64,000 nt of DNA from Corynebacterium haematomassiliense (GCF_013978595.1 NZ_JACDTZ010000001.1:1798001-1862000), one strand, 5' to 3'. Positions 9,898-23,196 are shown, numbered from the stretch's first letter. Made by a program: numbers and translations. The notes: a model not told the origin generated them from the letters alone.

Positions 9898-11690
9898 ACA
9901 GACCCTGGGAGCCAAAGCCTGGGAATGCGCGGAGTTGTCAGTGGGTGAATGCGCCACCTCGACTTGGAGGTTGTTGTGGCTGGCCGTTGGACTCCGAAGG
10001 ATGTGAAGGCTGCTTCTGTGGCGCGGCTTGTTGCAGGCGATGATGTCGGCGAGATTGCTCGTGATGCCGGAGTGGCAGAGGCCACGGTTTATGAATGGGT
10101 CAAGCAAGCTGGCGCGCTTTCGCCGAAGATGGCGTTGGCGCGTGCACGCGACCAACTTATCGGCGATGCGGTGGCGTTGGTGATGTCAGGGATGTCGGTA
10201 CCGGATGTGGCTGCGACGTTGGGCACGTCACCAGGGGTGTTGTACCCGAGGTTGGCGAAAGTCGGTGTGCTGACCGAACTGCAGAAAAAGCCGCGCATCA
10301 CCCCGCAGCAAAAGGAAGACGCGGTCGCACGGGTGTTGGATGGTGAGCCGGTGAAACGCGTTGCTGATGCATATGGCATGTCGACTAATTCGGTGTATCG
10401 CTGGGTGCAGCAAGCACGCCAGGAGAAAGCGGGCGGAAACCGTGATGGGGTGCAGCCGGCCAACACGCCGGAGGCTTGCACGGTAAAACCACCTGCGCAC
10501 AGCAAAGTTGATTCCGTGCCAGCACCAATGAAAACACAGGCAGGTAGCGCGCCTGCCGACCATGCCGAGGACCGTGTGAACGTCGGCCGCGGGGTCCAAC
10601 TGTCGTTTGAAGACCGCCTGACGATCCAACATGGGTGCAGCCAGGGATTGTCAGCCAGACAGATCGCCACACTTCTGGGGCGCCACCACAGCGTGATCAG
10701 CCGGGAGATTGCCCGCAACGGATGGGAAATCATCGACGATGACAGCGGTGAGGTCAAGGTGTTCTACAACGCCCGGTGTGCCCATACGGGTGCTCAGGCG
10801 CGTGCGTGCCGGCCGAAGGTGCGCAAGCTTGATGACAACCCGGTGCTTCGCGCTGTGGTGGTGGAATGTCTTGCCCGCCGGTGGTCACCCGGGCGCATCA
10901 GTGTGTGGCTTCAGCATGCTTTCGCCGATGATGAAAGCATGCGTATTTCCCACGAAGCGATCTACAGCGCCTTATACATCCAGGGCAAAGGCAGCCTGCG
11001 CGCCGAGCTTGAAGCGGTGATGAAGACCCAAGATGTGCTCATCCGCGGCGGGAAACGCCGAAAAACCCGGCCCCGCAATGCAGGTCTGCTCACCGGCAAG
11101 CCGTGGATCAAAGGTGCTGAAATCACCAAGCGCAGCCCAGAAGCCGACGACCGGGCAATCCCCGGGCACTGGGAAGGCGATCTTGTCATCGGCAAAGGCG
11201 GCAAAAGCGCGCTGATCACCCTAGTTGAGCGCACCAGCCGCTACACCCTGCTTGGACATCTGCCCACCGAACACACATCGATGACAGTGATTAAAACGAT
11301 CCAGCAGATGGTCAAAGACCTCAACGCCGAACAGCTCAAGACCATCACCTGGGACCAAGGCGTGGAAATGGCTGAAACCGCACGTGTGCGCATCAAAGAC
11401 GGCTGCGAGGTGTACTTTTGCGACCCGCACTCGCCGTGGCAGCGGCCCACCAACGAAAACACCAACGGTGAGATCCGCCGCCGGTTCTACAAGAAAGGCA
11501 CCGACTTCGCCGAAGTAACCCCCGAGCACGTCGCCTGGGTACAAAACGAACTCAACGACACACCACGACAAGTCCTCGGCGGAGCAACACCACGTGAAAT
11601 ACTCGAGCAAATATTCAAACGTGGCGCATTAACCGCTTGATCCCGCCCGCGAAAATCGCACGATCCCAGGCTGTGGATCCCAGGGTCTGT
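9898..11690 (+). mobile_element. IS30-family insertion sequence, complete
   Basis: About 1.8 kb bounded by near-perfect inverted repeats of roughly 25-27 bp: left end 9898-9924 (begins ACAGACCCTGGGA), right end 11664-11690. They differ at only a couple of internal positions. One intact transposase ORF fills the element. A 10 bp motif (AATGCGCCAC) also recurs inverted at the ORF start and end. I could not identify a convincing 2-3 bp target duplication, so the outer boundary may be off by a few bases. It lies in the dnaA-dnaN interval, inside the origin region. Confidence 0.92.
9949..11640 (+). CDS. IS30-family transposase
   Basis: 563 aa and apparently intact. The C-terminal half has the IS30 helix-turn-helix (LSARQIATLLGRHHSVISREI) and an rve/DDE domain with catalytic residues in GDLVIG, WDQG and the NENTNG motif. 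The N-terminal ~170 residues form an extension with three further helix-turn-helix-like segments (EIARDAGVAEATVYEWVKQ; DVAATLGTSPGVLYPRLAK; RVADAYGMSTNSVYRWVQQ), longer than classical ~380 aa IS30 transposases. GTG 9976 (leading into AGRWTPKD) is an alternative start. Confidence 0.95.
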   Translation: MRHLDLEVVVAGRWTPKDVKAASVARLVAGDDVGEIARDAGVAEATVYEWVKQAGALSPKMALARARDQLIGDAVALVMSGMSVPDVAATLGTSPGVLYPRLAKVGVLTELQKKPRITPQQKEDAVARVLDGEPVKRVADAYGMSTNSVYRWVQQARQEKAGGNRDGVQPANTPEACTVKPPAHSKVDSVPAPMKTQAGSAPADHAEDRVNVGRGVQLSFEDRLTIQHGCSQGLSARQIATLLGRHHSVISREIARNGWEIIDDDSGEVKVFYNARCAHTGAQARACRPKVRKLDDNPVLRAVVVECLARRWSPGRISVWLQHAFADDESMRISHEAIYSALYIQGKGSLRAELEAVMKTQDVLIRGGKRRKTRPRNAGLLTGKPWIKGAEITKRSPEADDRAIPGHWEGDLVIGKGGKSALITLVERTSRYTLLGHLPTEHTSMTVIKTIQQMVKDLNAEQLKTITWDQGVEMAETARVRIKDGCEVYFCDPHSPWQRPTNENTNGEIRRRFYKKGTDFAEVTPEHVAWVQNELNDTPRQVLGGATPREILEQIFKRGALTA

Positions 11691-11748
11691 CGTTGTGCTG
11701 CCTGGTGAGGGGCACCGGTAAACCACTTCCGTACCACTCTCCACAGCC

Positions 11749-12046
11749 CTATCCACATCTGTGTAATTACACCGATGTAGTTTGGCCAAGTGGATCACAG
11801 TGTAACCGGAGTCACACACCCGGAAGCTGGGGACAGAATGTGCATAACTGGTGGAAGAACGCGGTTCCGTTTGTGTAATTTCAAAGACCGCGAAAATCTA
11901 TCCACAGGGGTCCCGACTTATCCACAAGTTATCCACAGCCCAAATCACACAGGTGACACGCCGTGCGACCGGCGCAAAACCAGTCCAATCCACAGTTTCC
12001 CCAACACCTACTGTTGTTCCCCTCTTTACTTCTTGTAATTCAATCT
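11749..12046. other. putative oriC lobe between IS30 element and dnaN
   Basis: This non-coding stretch carries DnaA boxes at 11749-11757 (CTATCCACA), 11898-11906, 11918-11926 and 11929-11937 (two exact TTATCCACA only 2 bp apart), and a weaker one near 11988. An A/T- and pyrimidine-rich tract (about 12005-12046) follows and is the best candidate for a DNA unwinding element. A perfect 12 bp palindrome GTGTAATTACAC lies at 11761-11772. The dnaA-dnaN interval is the usual actinobacterial oriC. From 12047 to dnaN I see only the dnaN leader. Confidence 0.85.
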
Positions 12047-12213
12047 GGAGAAAGAGAGGGTGTGCAATCTCCGGCCCGGCCCTGAATGGCGGCGGTGATC
12101 CGGGAGGTGGGCCGTCGATAGGCGGAGTGCGCGCAGGCGAATCACAAATGTAGAGTGGTGTCCGATCTGGCTCTGCCCAAAATGCCAAGAATGCCTAAGG
12201 AGACTGCGCTGTC

Positions 12214-13398
12214 ATGGACAACAATGTGTCGTTTCGCGTCCATAAGGATGAGCTCGCGGACGCCGCGGCGTGGGTCGCGCGCAGCCTGCCCACCAAGTCG
12301 ACGCAGCCGGTGCTGCGTGCGGTTGTGATTACGGCCGACGACAACGGCCTGGAGTTCGCGGGCTTCGACTACGAGGTCTCCACCCGCGTGCGCATCGGCG
12401 CCGAGGTGAACGAGCCGGGCCGCGTCGCGGTCGCCGGCAAGCTGCTGGCGGACATCGTGGGCACCATGCCGAACGACGCCATCGAGGTCTCCACCGACTC
12501 CAAGGTGATGACGCTGAAGGCGCGTTCCTCCCGCTTCGAACTGCCGCTGATCGCGCTGGACGATTACCCGCAGCTGCCGCACCTGCCCGAGGTCACGGGC
12601 CGCATCTCCCCGGCGGCGCTCACAGGCGCGGTGACCCAGGTGGCTTCCGCCGCCGGCCGCGACGACACGCTGCCGATGCTCACCGGCATCCACATGGAGA
12701 TCGACGGCGAGAATGTCACCCTCACCGCCACGGACCGCTTCCGCCTTGCGCAGCGCCACCTGACCTGGGAGCCGACCAGCCCGGACGTGAAGGCCGACCT
12801 GCTCGTCCCGGCGAAGACGCTGCTGGACAACGCGCGCACGCTGGACACGTCCATCGACGATCCGGTGGAGCTCGCCGCGGGCGCGGCCGACAACATCGGC
12901 GGCGACGGCCTGTTCGGCCTGCACACCGGCAACCGCGAAACCACCACCCGCATGCTGGATGCGGATTTCCCGAACGTCGCGCCGCTGCTGCCGAAGACGC
13001 ACACGGCGATCGCCTCGGTGGAAGTCGCGCCGCTGCTGGAGTCCATCCGCCGCGTGAGCCTGGTCGCGGACCGCAACGCCCAGCTGCGCATGCACTTCAA
13101 GGAGGGCGAGCTCACGCTCTTCTCCTCCGGCGCGGATTCGGGCGCGGCCCAGGAGACGCTGCAGGCCGCGTTCACCGGCGTGGATGAGCTGCTCATCGCG
13201 TTCAACGCGGGCTATCTTCGCGACGGCCTGTCGGTCATCGGCACCGACCGCGTCGTGTTCGGCTTCACGGAGGCCTCCCGCCCGGCGATCATGATCCCGC
13301 AGCCGGAGGAGCTGCCGGAGCGCGGCGAGGACGGCACGTTCCCGACCCCGGACACGCACTTCACTTACCTGCTCATGCCGGTTCGCCTGCCGGGCTAG
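12214..13398 (+). CDS. dnaN: DNA polymerase III sliding clamp, beta subunit
   Basis: 394 aa, three repeated clamp domains, normal length for actinobacteria. It ends in the family-typical TYLLMPVRLPG. It encircles DNA as a dimer and tethers Pol III and other partners. ATG 12214 has AAGGAG upstream. recF follows after 3 bp, so dnaN-recF-dciA probably form one transcript from a promoter after oriC. Confidence 0.97.
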   Translation: MDNNVSFRVHKDELADAAAWVARSLPTKSTQPVLRAVVITADDNGLEFAGFDYEVSTRVRIGAEVNEPGRVAVAGKLLADIVGTMPNDAIEVSTDSKVMTLKARSSRFELPLIALDDYPQLPHLPEVTGRISPAALTGAVTQVASAAGRDDTLPMLTGIHMEIDGENVTLTATDRFRLAQRHLTWEPTSPDVKADLLVPAKTLLDNARTLDTSIDDPVELAAGAADNIGGDGLFGLHTGNRETTTRMLDADFPNVAPLLPKTHTAIASVEVAPLLESIRRVSLVADRNAQLRMHFKEGELTLFSSGADSGAAQETLQAAFTGVDELLIAFNAGYLRDGLSVIGTDRVVFGFTEASRPAIMIPQPEELPERGEDGTFPTPDTHFTYLLMPVRLPG

Positions 13399-13401
13399 CC
13401 C

Positions 13402-14583
13402 ATGCACGTCCGCGAGCTCGATCTGCGTGATTTCCGCTCGTGGCCCGAGCTGAATCTCAAGCTTGAGCCGGGCGTGACCGTTTTCGCGGGCCGCAACGGC
13501 CACGGCAAAACCAACATTGTGGAGGCGGTCCACTATTCGTCGAAGCTGTCGAGCCATCGCGTATCGACGGATGCTCCGCTGATCCACGCCGGCGCCGAAA
13601 ACGCACGCGTGTCCGCCACCACCGTCAACGACGGCCGGGCGCTGACCACGCACCTGCTGATCAAGGCGCACGGCGCGAACCAGGCCCAGATCAACCGCAC
13701 CCGGCTAAAGTCCGCCCGCGAGCTGTTGGGCGTGCTGCGGGTGGTGATGTTCTCCCCGGAGGATCTGCGCCTGATCACGGGCGAGCCGGCGGAGCGCCGC
13801 AAGTTCCTGGACGACCTCGCGGCACTCAGAACACCCCGCCTCGGCGGCGCCCGCGCGGACTACGAGAAGGTGCTACGGCAGCGAAACGCGCTGCTGAAGA
13901 GCTCGAACATGGCGCTGCGGCGCGGCTACCAGGACGAGGACGGCGCCAGCGCGCTTTCCACCCTGGACGTGTGGGACGGCCAGCTCGCCGCACTTGGCGC
14001 GCAGGTGGTGGCGGGAAGGCTCAGCCTCGTCGACGAGCTCGCCGAGCGCATCACCGAGGCCTACCAGTCCGTCGCCCCGGAGTCGCGCCCCGCGTCGGTG
14101 GCGTACAGCTCCACGCTCGACCGGGCGGTGACCGAGCTCAACGGCGGGCCGACACGGGACCCGGCGGTGTTCGAGGCCGCCATGCTCGCTGAGCTGGGGC
14201 GTCGCCGCAGGGACGAGATCGACCGCGGCGCCACCCTCGTGGGTCCCCACCGCGACGACCTGGCGCTCATGCTCGGCGACCAACCCGCGAAGGGCTACGC
14301 CTCCCACGGCGAAACCTGGTCCTACGCGCTGGCGCTGCACCTCGCCGAATACCAGCTTTTGGCCAGCGACGGCACCGACCCGGTGCTGATCCTCGACGAC
14401 GTCTTCGCCGAGCTCGACGCCAAGCGTCGCGAGCGCCTCGTGCACGTCGCCGCCGACGCGGAGCAGGTGCTGGTCACCGCCGCGGTGGGCGACGACCTGC
14501 CCGGCAACCTCGACGACGCCGTCGCCGCGCGCTACGCCGTGACCATGCAGGACGGGGTGAGCGCCAGTGAGCGATCTGATTAA
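13402..14583 (+). CDS. recF: DNA replication/repair protein RecF
   Basis: 393 aa SMC-like ATPase. Walker A is GRNGHGKTN (near residue 31), and the signature/Walker B part near the C-terminus reads [18 protein letters not shown]. It loads RecA at gapped DNA with RecO and RecR. Its 3' end overlaps dciA by 17 bp. Confidence 0.96.
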   Translation: MHVRELDLRDFRSWPELNLKLEPGVTVFAGRNGHGKTNIVEAVHYSSKLSSHRVSTDAPLIHAGAENARVSATTVNDGRALTTHLLIKAHGANQAQINRTRLKSARELLGVLRVVMFSPEDLRLITGEPAERRKFLDDLAALRTPRLGGARADYEKVLRQRNALLKSSNMALRRGYQDEDGASALSTLDVWDGQLAALGAQVVAGRLSLVDELAERITEAYQSVAPESRPASVAYSSTLDRAVTELNGGPTRDPAVFEAAMLAELGRRRRDEIDRGATLVGPHRDDLALMLGDQPAKGYASHGETWSYALALHLAEYQLLASDGTDPVLILDDVFAELDAKRRERLVHVAADAEQVLVTAAVGDDLPGNLDDAVAARYAVTMQDGVSASERSD

Positions 14584-15163
14584 GCGCAGCTTCGACACAG
14601 TCCGCGCCACCGCGCGCAAACGCGGCCGCCCCCTGCCGGACCTCTCCCGCCAGGGCACCAGCACCATCCCCAGGCGCAATAAGCCATCGCTTCACGACGG
14701 ACCAAAGGCGGGCATCACGGTGCCGGGATTAGACGTGCCGGAGGATCGTCGTAAAGCAAATGTGCGGGGCATCCCCACGGGCCTGGACGGGCGCGCATTG
14801 CCGCGCAGCTACAGAGTTTCCTCCTTTTCCAACCTGCTGGGCACTGAAATCCGCAAGCGCGACTGGACCGAGAAGATGGCGCACGGCTGGGTCATGGGGC
14901 ACTGGGCCGAGCTGGTGGGCGAGAAGATCGGCCAGCACACGCGCGTGGAGATGATCAAGGGCGGCGAAGTGCACGTCAGCTGCGACTCCACCGCCTGGGC
15001 CACGCAGATGAAGTACATGCAGCGCGAAGTGCTCGCGGCGATTGCGGCGAAGGTCGGTCCGGACGTGGTGACCAAGCTGCACGTGTACGGGCCGAAGACG
15101 AAGAGCTGGCGCTACGGGCCCCTGCACGTGAAGGGCCGCGGCCCGCGAGACACGTACGGGTAG
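14567..15163 (+). CDS. dciA: DciA-like DUF721 protein (helicase-loading factor)
   Basis: 198 aa with a GTG start inside the end of recF. The conserved DUF721 core is in the C-terminal half (W-rich [27 protein letters not shown], then [18 protein letters not shown]). DciA proteins interact with the replicative helicase DnaB in bacteria lacking DnaC. The N-terminal ~95 residues are basic and probably disordered. The gene also contains, at 14737-14760, a 24 bp sequence found again in crtI in another reading frame. Confidence 0.9.
   Translation: MSDLIKRSFDTVRATARKRGRPLPDLSRQGTSTIPRRNKPSLHDGPKAGITVPGLDVPEDRRKANVRGIPTGLDGRALPRSYRVSSFSNLLGTEIRKRDWTEKMAHGWVMGHWAELVGEKIGQHTRVEMIKGGEVHVSCDSTAWATQMKYMQREVLAAIAAKVGPDVVTKLHVYGPKTKSWRYGPLHVKGRGPRDTYG
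14737..14760 (+). repeat. 24 bp exact repeat, copy in dciA
   Basis: Begins GCCGGAGGATCGTCG and ends in GTAAAGCAAA. The same 24 bp occur at 29180-29203 in crtI in a different reading frame (here read PEDRRKAN, there RRIVVKQT), so the identity is at DNA level. It contains the motif GTCGTAAAGCAAA (14748-14760). Confidence 0.85.
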
Positions 15164-15233
15164 GGGTGGGCGAAAAACGCGCGTGAAACGCCCTCTCGCG
15201 CGTTGGACACCTCCCCGTTATGGCCCCCTCACC

Positions 15234-17409
<2,176 letters not shown>

Positions 17410-17423
17410 GCGCCCAAAAAATC

Positions 17424-17455
17424 AACGCCCCGGCGAATGGTTTCGCTGGGGCGTT
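17424..17455 (-). terminator. terminator between gyrB and convergent DUF6918 gene
   Basis: Stem AACGCCCC (17424-17431) with GGGGCGTT (17448-17455), extended by inner pairing. On the minus strand it is followed by a T6 tract, so it mainly serves the minus-strand gene ending at 17473. It may also stop gyrB transcripts. Confidence 0.8.
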
Positions 17456-17472
17456 GGCGACTTTAGACGTCG

Positions 17473-17907
17473 TTAAGCAAAACGCTCCACGATCTCGCCG
17501 AGCTGCGGCAACGACGGCCCCACGATCTTCGCGGCCTTGCCGCGCAGGGTCGAGTACACCTTCTTGATGGCGCCGGGCATGGAATCCGCCTGCTTGTCGC
17601 CTGCGTCGAGCATTGCCTTGACGACGTCATCCTCACGGCCCGCCAAGAACTGGCCGAAGTCCTGCTCGCCACTGTTCTTGTAATCGGACCAGTGCGGGTT
17701 CAGCTCGTCCACGATCTGCGGGAGGAACTTGTTCACGCCCTTGGAGATTGCGTCGGCGTCGGCCTTCTTGCCCGCGGCGACGGCGGACTTCAGGGCCATG
17801 CCGGTGAGGCCGGACTGGCGGGCAACGGTGTCGTCGACCAGGGAGGTGATCTCCTGGACGACCTGGGGGCGCTTGGCTGCGTCGAGCAGCTGGGAAAGAT
17901 CAGTCAT
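17473..17907 (-). CDS. DUF6918-family conserved protein
   Basis: 144 aa from ATG 17907 (MTDLSQLLDAAKRPQVVQEI). The frame is open a further 22 codons upstream but runs through a terminator stem. The sequence resembles a small actinobacterial family I know as DUF6918: a start like LLDAxxRPxVVxxIxxLVD, a middle DYKNSGEQDFGQFLAGRED, and a C-terminal helix ending in the LPxLGxIVxRFA pattern. It has no signal peptide or membrane segment and looks all-helical. Function unknown. Confidence 0.75.
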   Translation of the reverse strand: MTDLSQLLDAAKRPQVVQEITSLVDDTVARQSGLTGMALKSAVAAGKKADADAISKGVNKFLPQIVDELNPHWSDYKNSGEQDFGQFLAGREDDVVKAMLDAGDKQADSMPGAIKKVYSTLRGKAAKIVGPSLPQLGEIVERFA

Positions 17908-17926
17908 GCCGGCCAGTTTAACGGGA

Positions 17927-17955
17927 AAAACGGCCGGTGCGGGACCGGCCGTTTT
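17927..17955 (-). terminator. Rho-independent terminator, minus strand
   Basis: A 12 bp stem AAAACGGCCGGT (17927-17938) pairs with 17944-17955 around a 5 nt loop; on the minus strand it is followed by a T-rich tract. It lies downstream of the secreted-protein gene ending at 18067 and upstream of the DUF6918 gene. Confidence 0.85.
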
Positions 17956-18066
17956 CGGTTGCAGCTCTTCCACCGCAGCACCTCTCTTGCCACATTAGTC
18001 ACATGGCTCTCATGGGTTCACTGCAACCACAACGGGCACAACCGTAACACAGGCTATGTGGCGGAG

Positions 18067-18483
18067 CTAACGCTGGGGGAGGTACTGGTCCGCGTAGGAC
18101 TGCACAAACGCCGTGATCTCCTTCGCAGGAATCAGGCGGTTGCCTTCCGACGAACCCGGCACCTGCGTCAGATTAAACTGCTCCGCCAGGTTGTCCACCG
18201 CCTCGCGCGCCTGCGGCACAAAATCCACGATGAGCTGCACAGTCACCGCCGTCGCGGCCAGCGCGATCGCCAGCGAAATCGGCGCCGAACCCGTGTAGGA
18301 CCCCTCCAGCGGGCGCTTCTCGGGCGCGGTCACGTCCTTGTCGTAGTCCGGGTAGTAGTTCGGCTTGGACGAACCCTTCGAACTCGTCGAGGACAGCTGC
18401 GAAATGGCGGTGTCCTGCGCAAACGCAGGGGAGGGGGCGGCGAGCAGGGCGGCGGCCGCCAGCGCCGCGACAGTTTTCTTCAT
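18067..18483 (-). CDS. small secreted or membrane-anchored protein, unknown function
   Basis: 138 aa from ATG 18483; an alternative ATG lies at 18492. A clear signal peptide (MKKTVAALAAAALLAAPSPAFA) is followed by a Ser/Lys/Tyr-rich segment, then a hydrophobic helix (PISLAIALAATAVTVQLIVDFV) and a C-terminal helical tail. No catalytic motif or domain is recognisable. Neither start has a strong Shine-Dalgarno. The promoter region overlaps the left palindrome of the next cassette. Confidence 0.7.
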   Translation of the reverse strand: MKKTVAALAAAALLAAPSPAFAQDTAISQLSSTSSKGSSKPNYYPDYDKDVTAPEKRPLEGSYTGSAPISLAIALAATAVTVQLIVDFVPQAREAVDNLAEQFNLTQVPGSSEGNRLIPAKEITAFVQSYADQYLPQR

Positions 18484-18536
18484 GGAGAACATGTTAGGCG
18501 GTGGGGGTTCGTACGGGCCTTGTACCGGGGGATTTT

Positions 18537-18612
18537 TGTAAAACTCGTCCGTTCTCCGGGCGGTCAGGTACATAATGCCTGGTCGGGGGAGGGTCGCTCG
18601 CCGACTTTTGCA
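18537..18612. repeat. left palindromic repeat of the 18.6-19.6 kb cassette
   Basis: 76 bp from arm to arm: TGTAAAACTCG at 18537-18547 and CGACTTTTGCA at 18602-18612, pairing at 9 of 11 positions. A copy with the same arms and the same 76 bp length lies just after the gene, at 19646-19721. Confidence 0.7.
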
Positions 18613-18673
18613 AAACTGGCGAAAACTTTCCCCATCCAGGGATCCAAACCGCCATTTTCACCGTCCAAAAGGC

Positions 18674-19642
18674 ATGGGCCTTTACAACGGTATGAACATC
18701 ACATTTGGGCACGCGATCATGCGGGACCCTCTGCCTGGGATGCCGACACACCCCGTCAACCAGCATTTTTCCGTGCCAACAGACATGCTCATTCCGGGCC
18801 CCATTGCCACAGCGGCAGCGTTTTCCCATCCCAGGCGCGTGGTCTACCGTGTGCCTGCGAGTTGCCGCGCCGCCGCGCACGCACTGTCTCACCCGGGGAC
18901 AACGCTCTCCGGTTTCGGGGCGCTGGCGCTGTACGGCCTTCCAACCTTGGTTGATACGTGCGACACCGTTCTGATCAACCCCAAGGTCGGCCGAAAAGTC
19001 CTGGGCACCAGCACAAGGCCGGGGATGGTTCGCGGCAGCCCCAAACCCCAAGACGTTTGGCGGGTGTTCTTCAACGGCGAGGTGGTGCAGCTGGCCACAC
19101 CCCCTTTGGCGACTATCCAGGCGCTGAAGGCGATCCGCCGTGGTGAAGCTGTGTGGGAGGTCGAAACGGTCGAGGACGACCCTGTCTTTGTCAGGGCCGT
19201 GCAGCTCGTGGACGGCGTCCGTCGGTTTCTTGCCATCTCTCCAGAGTCGCTGATTCTTGCAGGCCACAAGCTTATCGACGACCGATGGTTAGCCTCCGTC
19301 ATCAGCACCTCAAGCGCCCTGGCAGACTCCCCGAAAGAAACAGAGATGCGCCTGATACTGAAGAGGCTCGCGGACAAACACGGCCTCACTTTCCGGGAGC
19401 AGTTGCCGGTACGCCGAGGAAACAGGCTTGTCACCACCCTGGACGCCGTACTTCTGGAGCCCCGCTATGGGTTCATGTACGACGGCATCCACCATTGGAC
19501 AAAGCAGCAGCGGGTCAAGGATGCCGAGATCAACATCGAACTCCAGTTGTTGCAGATCCGTCCGCTGCGCTTCGCCACCGGCACGCTGTGTTCAATCCCG
19601 GCGGTGACGGAAGACCTACTTCGGCGGGACGGCTTCATCTGA
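18674..19642 (+). CDS. AbiEi-like / DUF559 nuclease-fold protein
   Basis: 322 aa from ATG 18674 (AAAAGG just upstream); ATG 18692 is an alternative, and the frame is open from 18575. The N-terminal half resembles the AbiEi/'transcriptional regulator' fold (ALSHPGTTLSGFGALALYGL). The C-terminal ~100 residues match the DUF559 pattern of the PD-(D/E)xK nuclease superfamily: conserved Glu in SPKETEMRL, then TLDAVLLEPRYGFMYDGIHHW. It is a distant paralogue of the gene at 46075, with the same two-part layout. It is flanked on both sides by 76 bp palindromic repeats and followed by a toxin-antitoxin pair. Activity is unknown; a defence or self-mobility role is inference. Confidence 0.7.
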   Translation: MGLYNGMNITFGHAIMRDPLPGMPTHPVNQHFSVPTDMLIPGPIATAAAFSHPRRVVYRVPASCRAAAHALSHPGTTLSGFGALALYGLPTLVDTCDTVLINPKVGRKVLGTSTRPGMVRGSPKPQDVWRVFFNGEVVQLATPPLATIQALKAIRRGEAVWEVETVEDDPVFVRAVQLVDGVRRFLAISPESLILAGHKLIDDRWLASVISTSSALADSPKETEMRLILKRLADKHGLTFREQLPVRRGNRLVTTLDAVLLEPRYGFMYDGIHHWTKQQRVKDAEINIELQLLQIRPLRFATGTLCSIPAVTEDLLRRDGFI

Positions 19643-19645
19643 TTG

Positions 19646-19721
19646 TGTAAAACTCGGCGAAGCGCCTAGGCGCGACCTGCAGGTATCGACATCGGCGCAC
19701 CCCGATCGGCCGACTTTTACA
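19646..19721. repeat. right palindromic repeat of the 18.6-19.6 kb cassette
   Basis: Begins 3 bp after the stop codon. TGTAAAACTCGGC (19646-19658) and GCCGACTTTTACA (19709-19721) pair at 12 of 13 positions; length is 76 bp, as in the left copy. The interior holds smaller palindromes, and AGGTATCGAC (19681-19690), a box also found in the solitary palindrome at 23197-23302. Confidence 0.75.
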
Positions 19722-19726
19722 AATCC

Positions 19727-19990
19727 TCACTCAGCCCAGCGCCGGTACACCTCGCCGGCGACGTCCGAGAATCCGGTGTTGGACCCGGACAGAGGCTCGA
19801 GTGCCCGGATGGTCTCGGCCAGCGCCGCAGCGGCCGCCTCCACCGAGTCGAACACCGGCACGCCGTGGAGCCGGGCGCCAGGCACCGCGGCGCAGGCCGC
19901 CAGGGAGGCAAACGAACGGACGTGGCAGCCGTGGAAGGCGCAGTACTCGTCGGCGACGGCCAAGAGCTGCTCGCCGGAAAAACCCCTCAT
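19727..19990 (-). CDS. putative Doc/Fic-like toxin partner (short, degenerate motif)
   Basis: 87 aa, translated with a 4 bp overlap from the RHH antitoxin gene upstream. The start and middle recall the N-terminal part of Fic/Doc toxins (FSGEQLLAVADEYCAFHG; VPVFDSVEAAAAALAETIRAL). Where Doc has the HxFxDGNKR catalytic motif this protein has LEPLSGSNTGF, so the His and Lys/Arg are absent, and the C-terminal half of Doc is missing. It could be an unusual toxin, an inactive remnant, or a separate family. The operon layout supports a toxin-antitoxin role; the fold assignment is weak. Confidence 0.5.
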   Translation of the reverse strand: MRGFSGEQLLAVADEYCAFHGCHVRSFASLAACAAVPGARLHGVPVFDSVEAAAAALAETIRALEPLSGSNTGFSDVAGEVYRRWAE

Positions 19991-20199
19991 GACCGGGCCT
20001 GACGGATCCGGGATTCCATACTGGCGTAGGAGGGGACGAGGGTGCGGGCGAGGTCGGTGACGTGGGCGTCGTCAAGCAATCGCGATGCTGCGGTGACCAC
20101 CGCACGGCGCGCGGCCTCCTGCTTCGAGCACCCCCATGCGGACGCGAGTAACACGAGCGCCTTGTCCTCGTCTGCGGTCAAGCGGAGCGTCATAGCCAT
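19987..20199 (-). CDS. ribbon-helix-helix antitoxin
   Basis: 70 aa. The sequence MTLRLTADEDKALVLLASAW, followed by CSKQEAARRAVV, is a typical RHH DNA-binding domain (beta strand, then two helices). The C-terminal ~30 residues would be the toxin-binding tail. The gene is easy to miss because a much longer spurious frame runs antisense through gyrA. ATG 20199 is chosen, with ATG 20193 also possible. The stop overlaps the toxin start (ATGA). It diverges from gyrA with about 60 bp between starts, so autoregulation could affect the gyrA promoter. Confidence 0.8.
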   Translation of the reverse strand: MAMTLRLTADEDKALVLLASAWGCSKQEAARRAVVTAASRLLDDAHVTDLARTLVPSYASMESRIRQARS

Positions 20200-20259
20200 A
20201 CCACTTTGATACCACGTCGCAACCGGGAGAACCCGGAGAAGCCCGCTAGACTCATTCAC

Positions 20260-22812
<2,553 letters not shown>

Positions 22813-22815
22813 CCC

Positions 22816-23160
22816 GTGGCCGTCCGCAAAGTGACCGTGCGCCACATCGGCGCTGGCTCCACCTTCAAAGTGGCAACGCTGCTGGCCTTTCTGGGCTTCA
22901 TCGCCTGGATGGCCGCCTGCCTGCTGGTCTACTACGGGCTGGAGCGCGCCGGGGTGGTGGATTCAGTGAATTCGCTGATCGGAGGCGTCGGCGGCGACCA
23001 GGTGGTGGACATGAAACTGGCCATGTCCGCCGCGGGCCTGTTCGGCCTGGTGGGCTTCCTGTTCCAGGTGATCATGGCCCCGCTGACGGTGATCATGTAC
23101 AACGCCATCGCGGACCTGGTCGGCGGCATCAACTTCACCATGTCCAACCGGGCGAAGTAG
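22816..23160 (+). CDS. DUF3566 membrane protein
   Basis: 114 aa, GTG start 3 bp after gyrA. Two membrane segments (about residues 18-40 and 70-95) flank a short exposed loop. The N-terminal VRKVTVRHIGAGSTFKVATLLAFLG and the C-terminal ADLVGGINFTMSN match the DUF3566 family, which sits directly after gyrA in many actinobacteria. Function unknown; co-transcription with gyrA is likely. Confidence 0.9.
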   Translation: MAVRKVTVRHIGAGSTFKVATLLAFLGFIAWMAACLLVYYGLERAGVVDSVNSLIGGVGGDQVVDMKLAMSAAGLFGLVGFLFQVIMAPLTVIMYNAIADLVGGINFTMSNRAK

Positions 23161-23196
23161 GGGCTGGTCTCCGGGGCGGGCCCCTCAAAACCCCAT

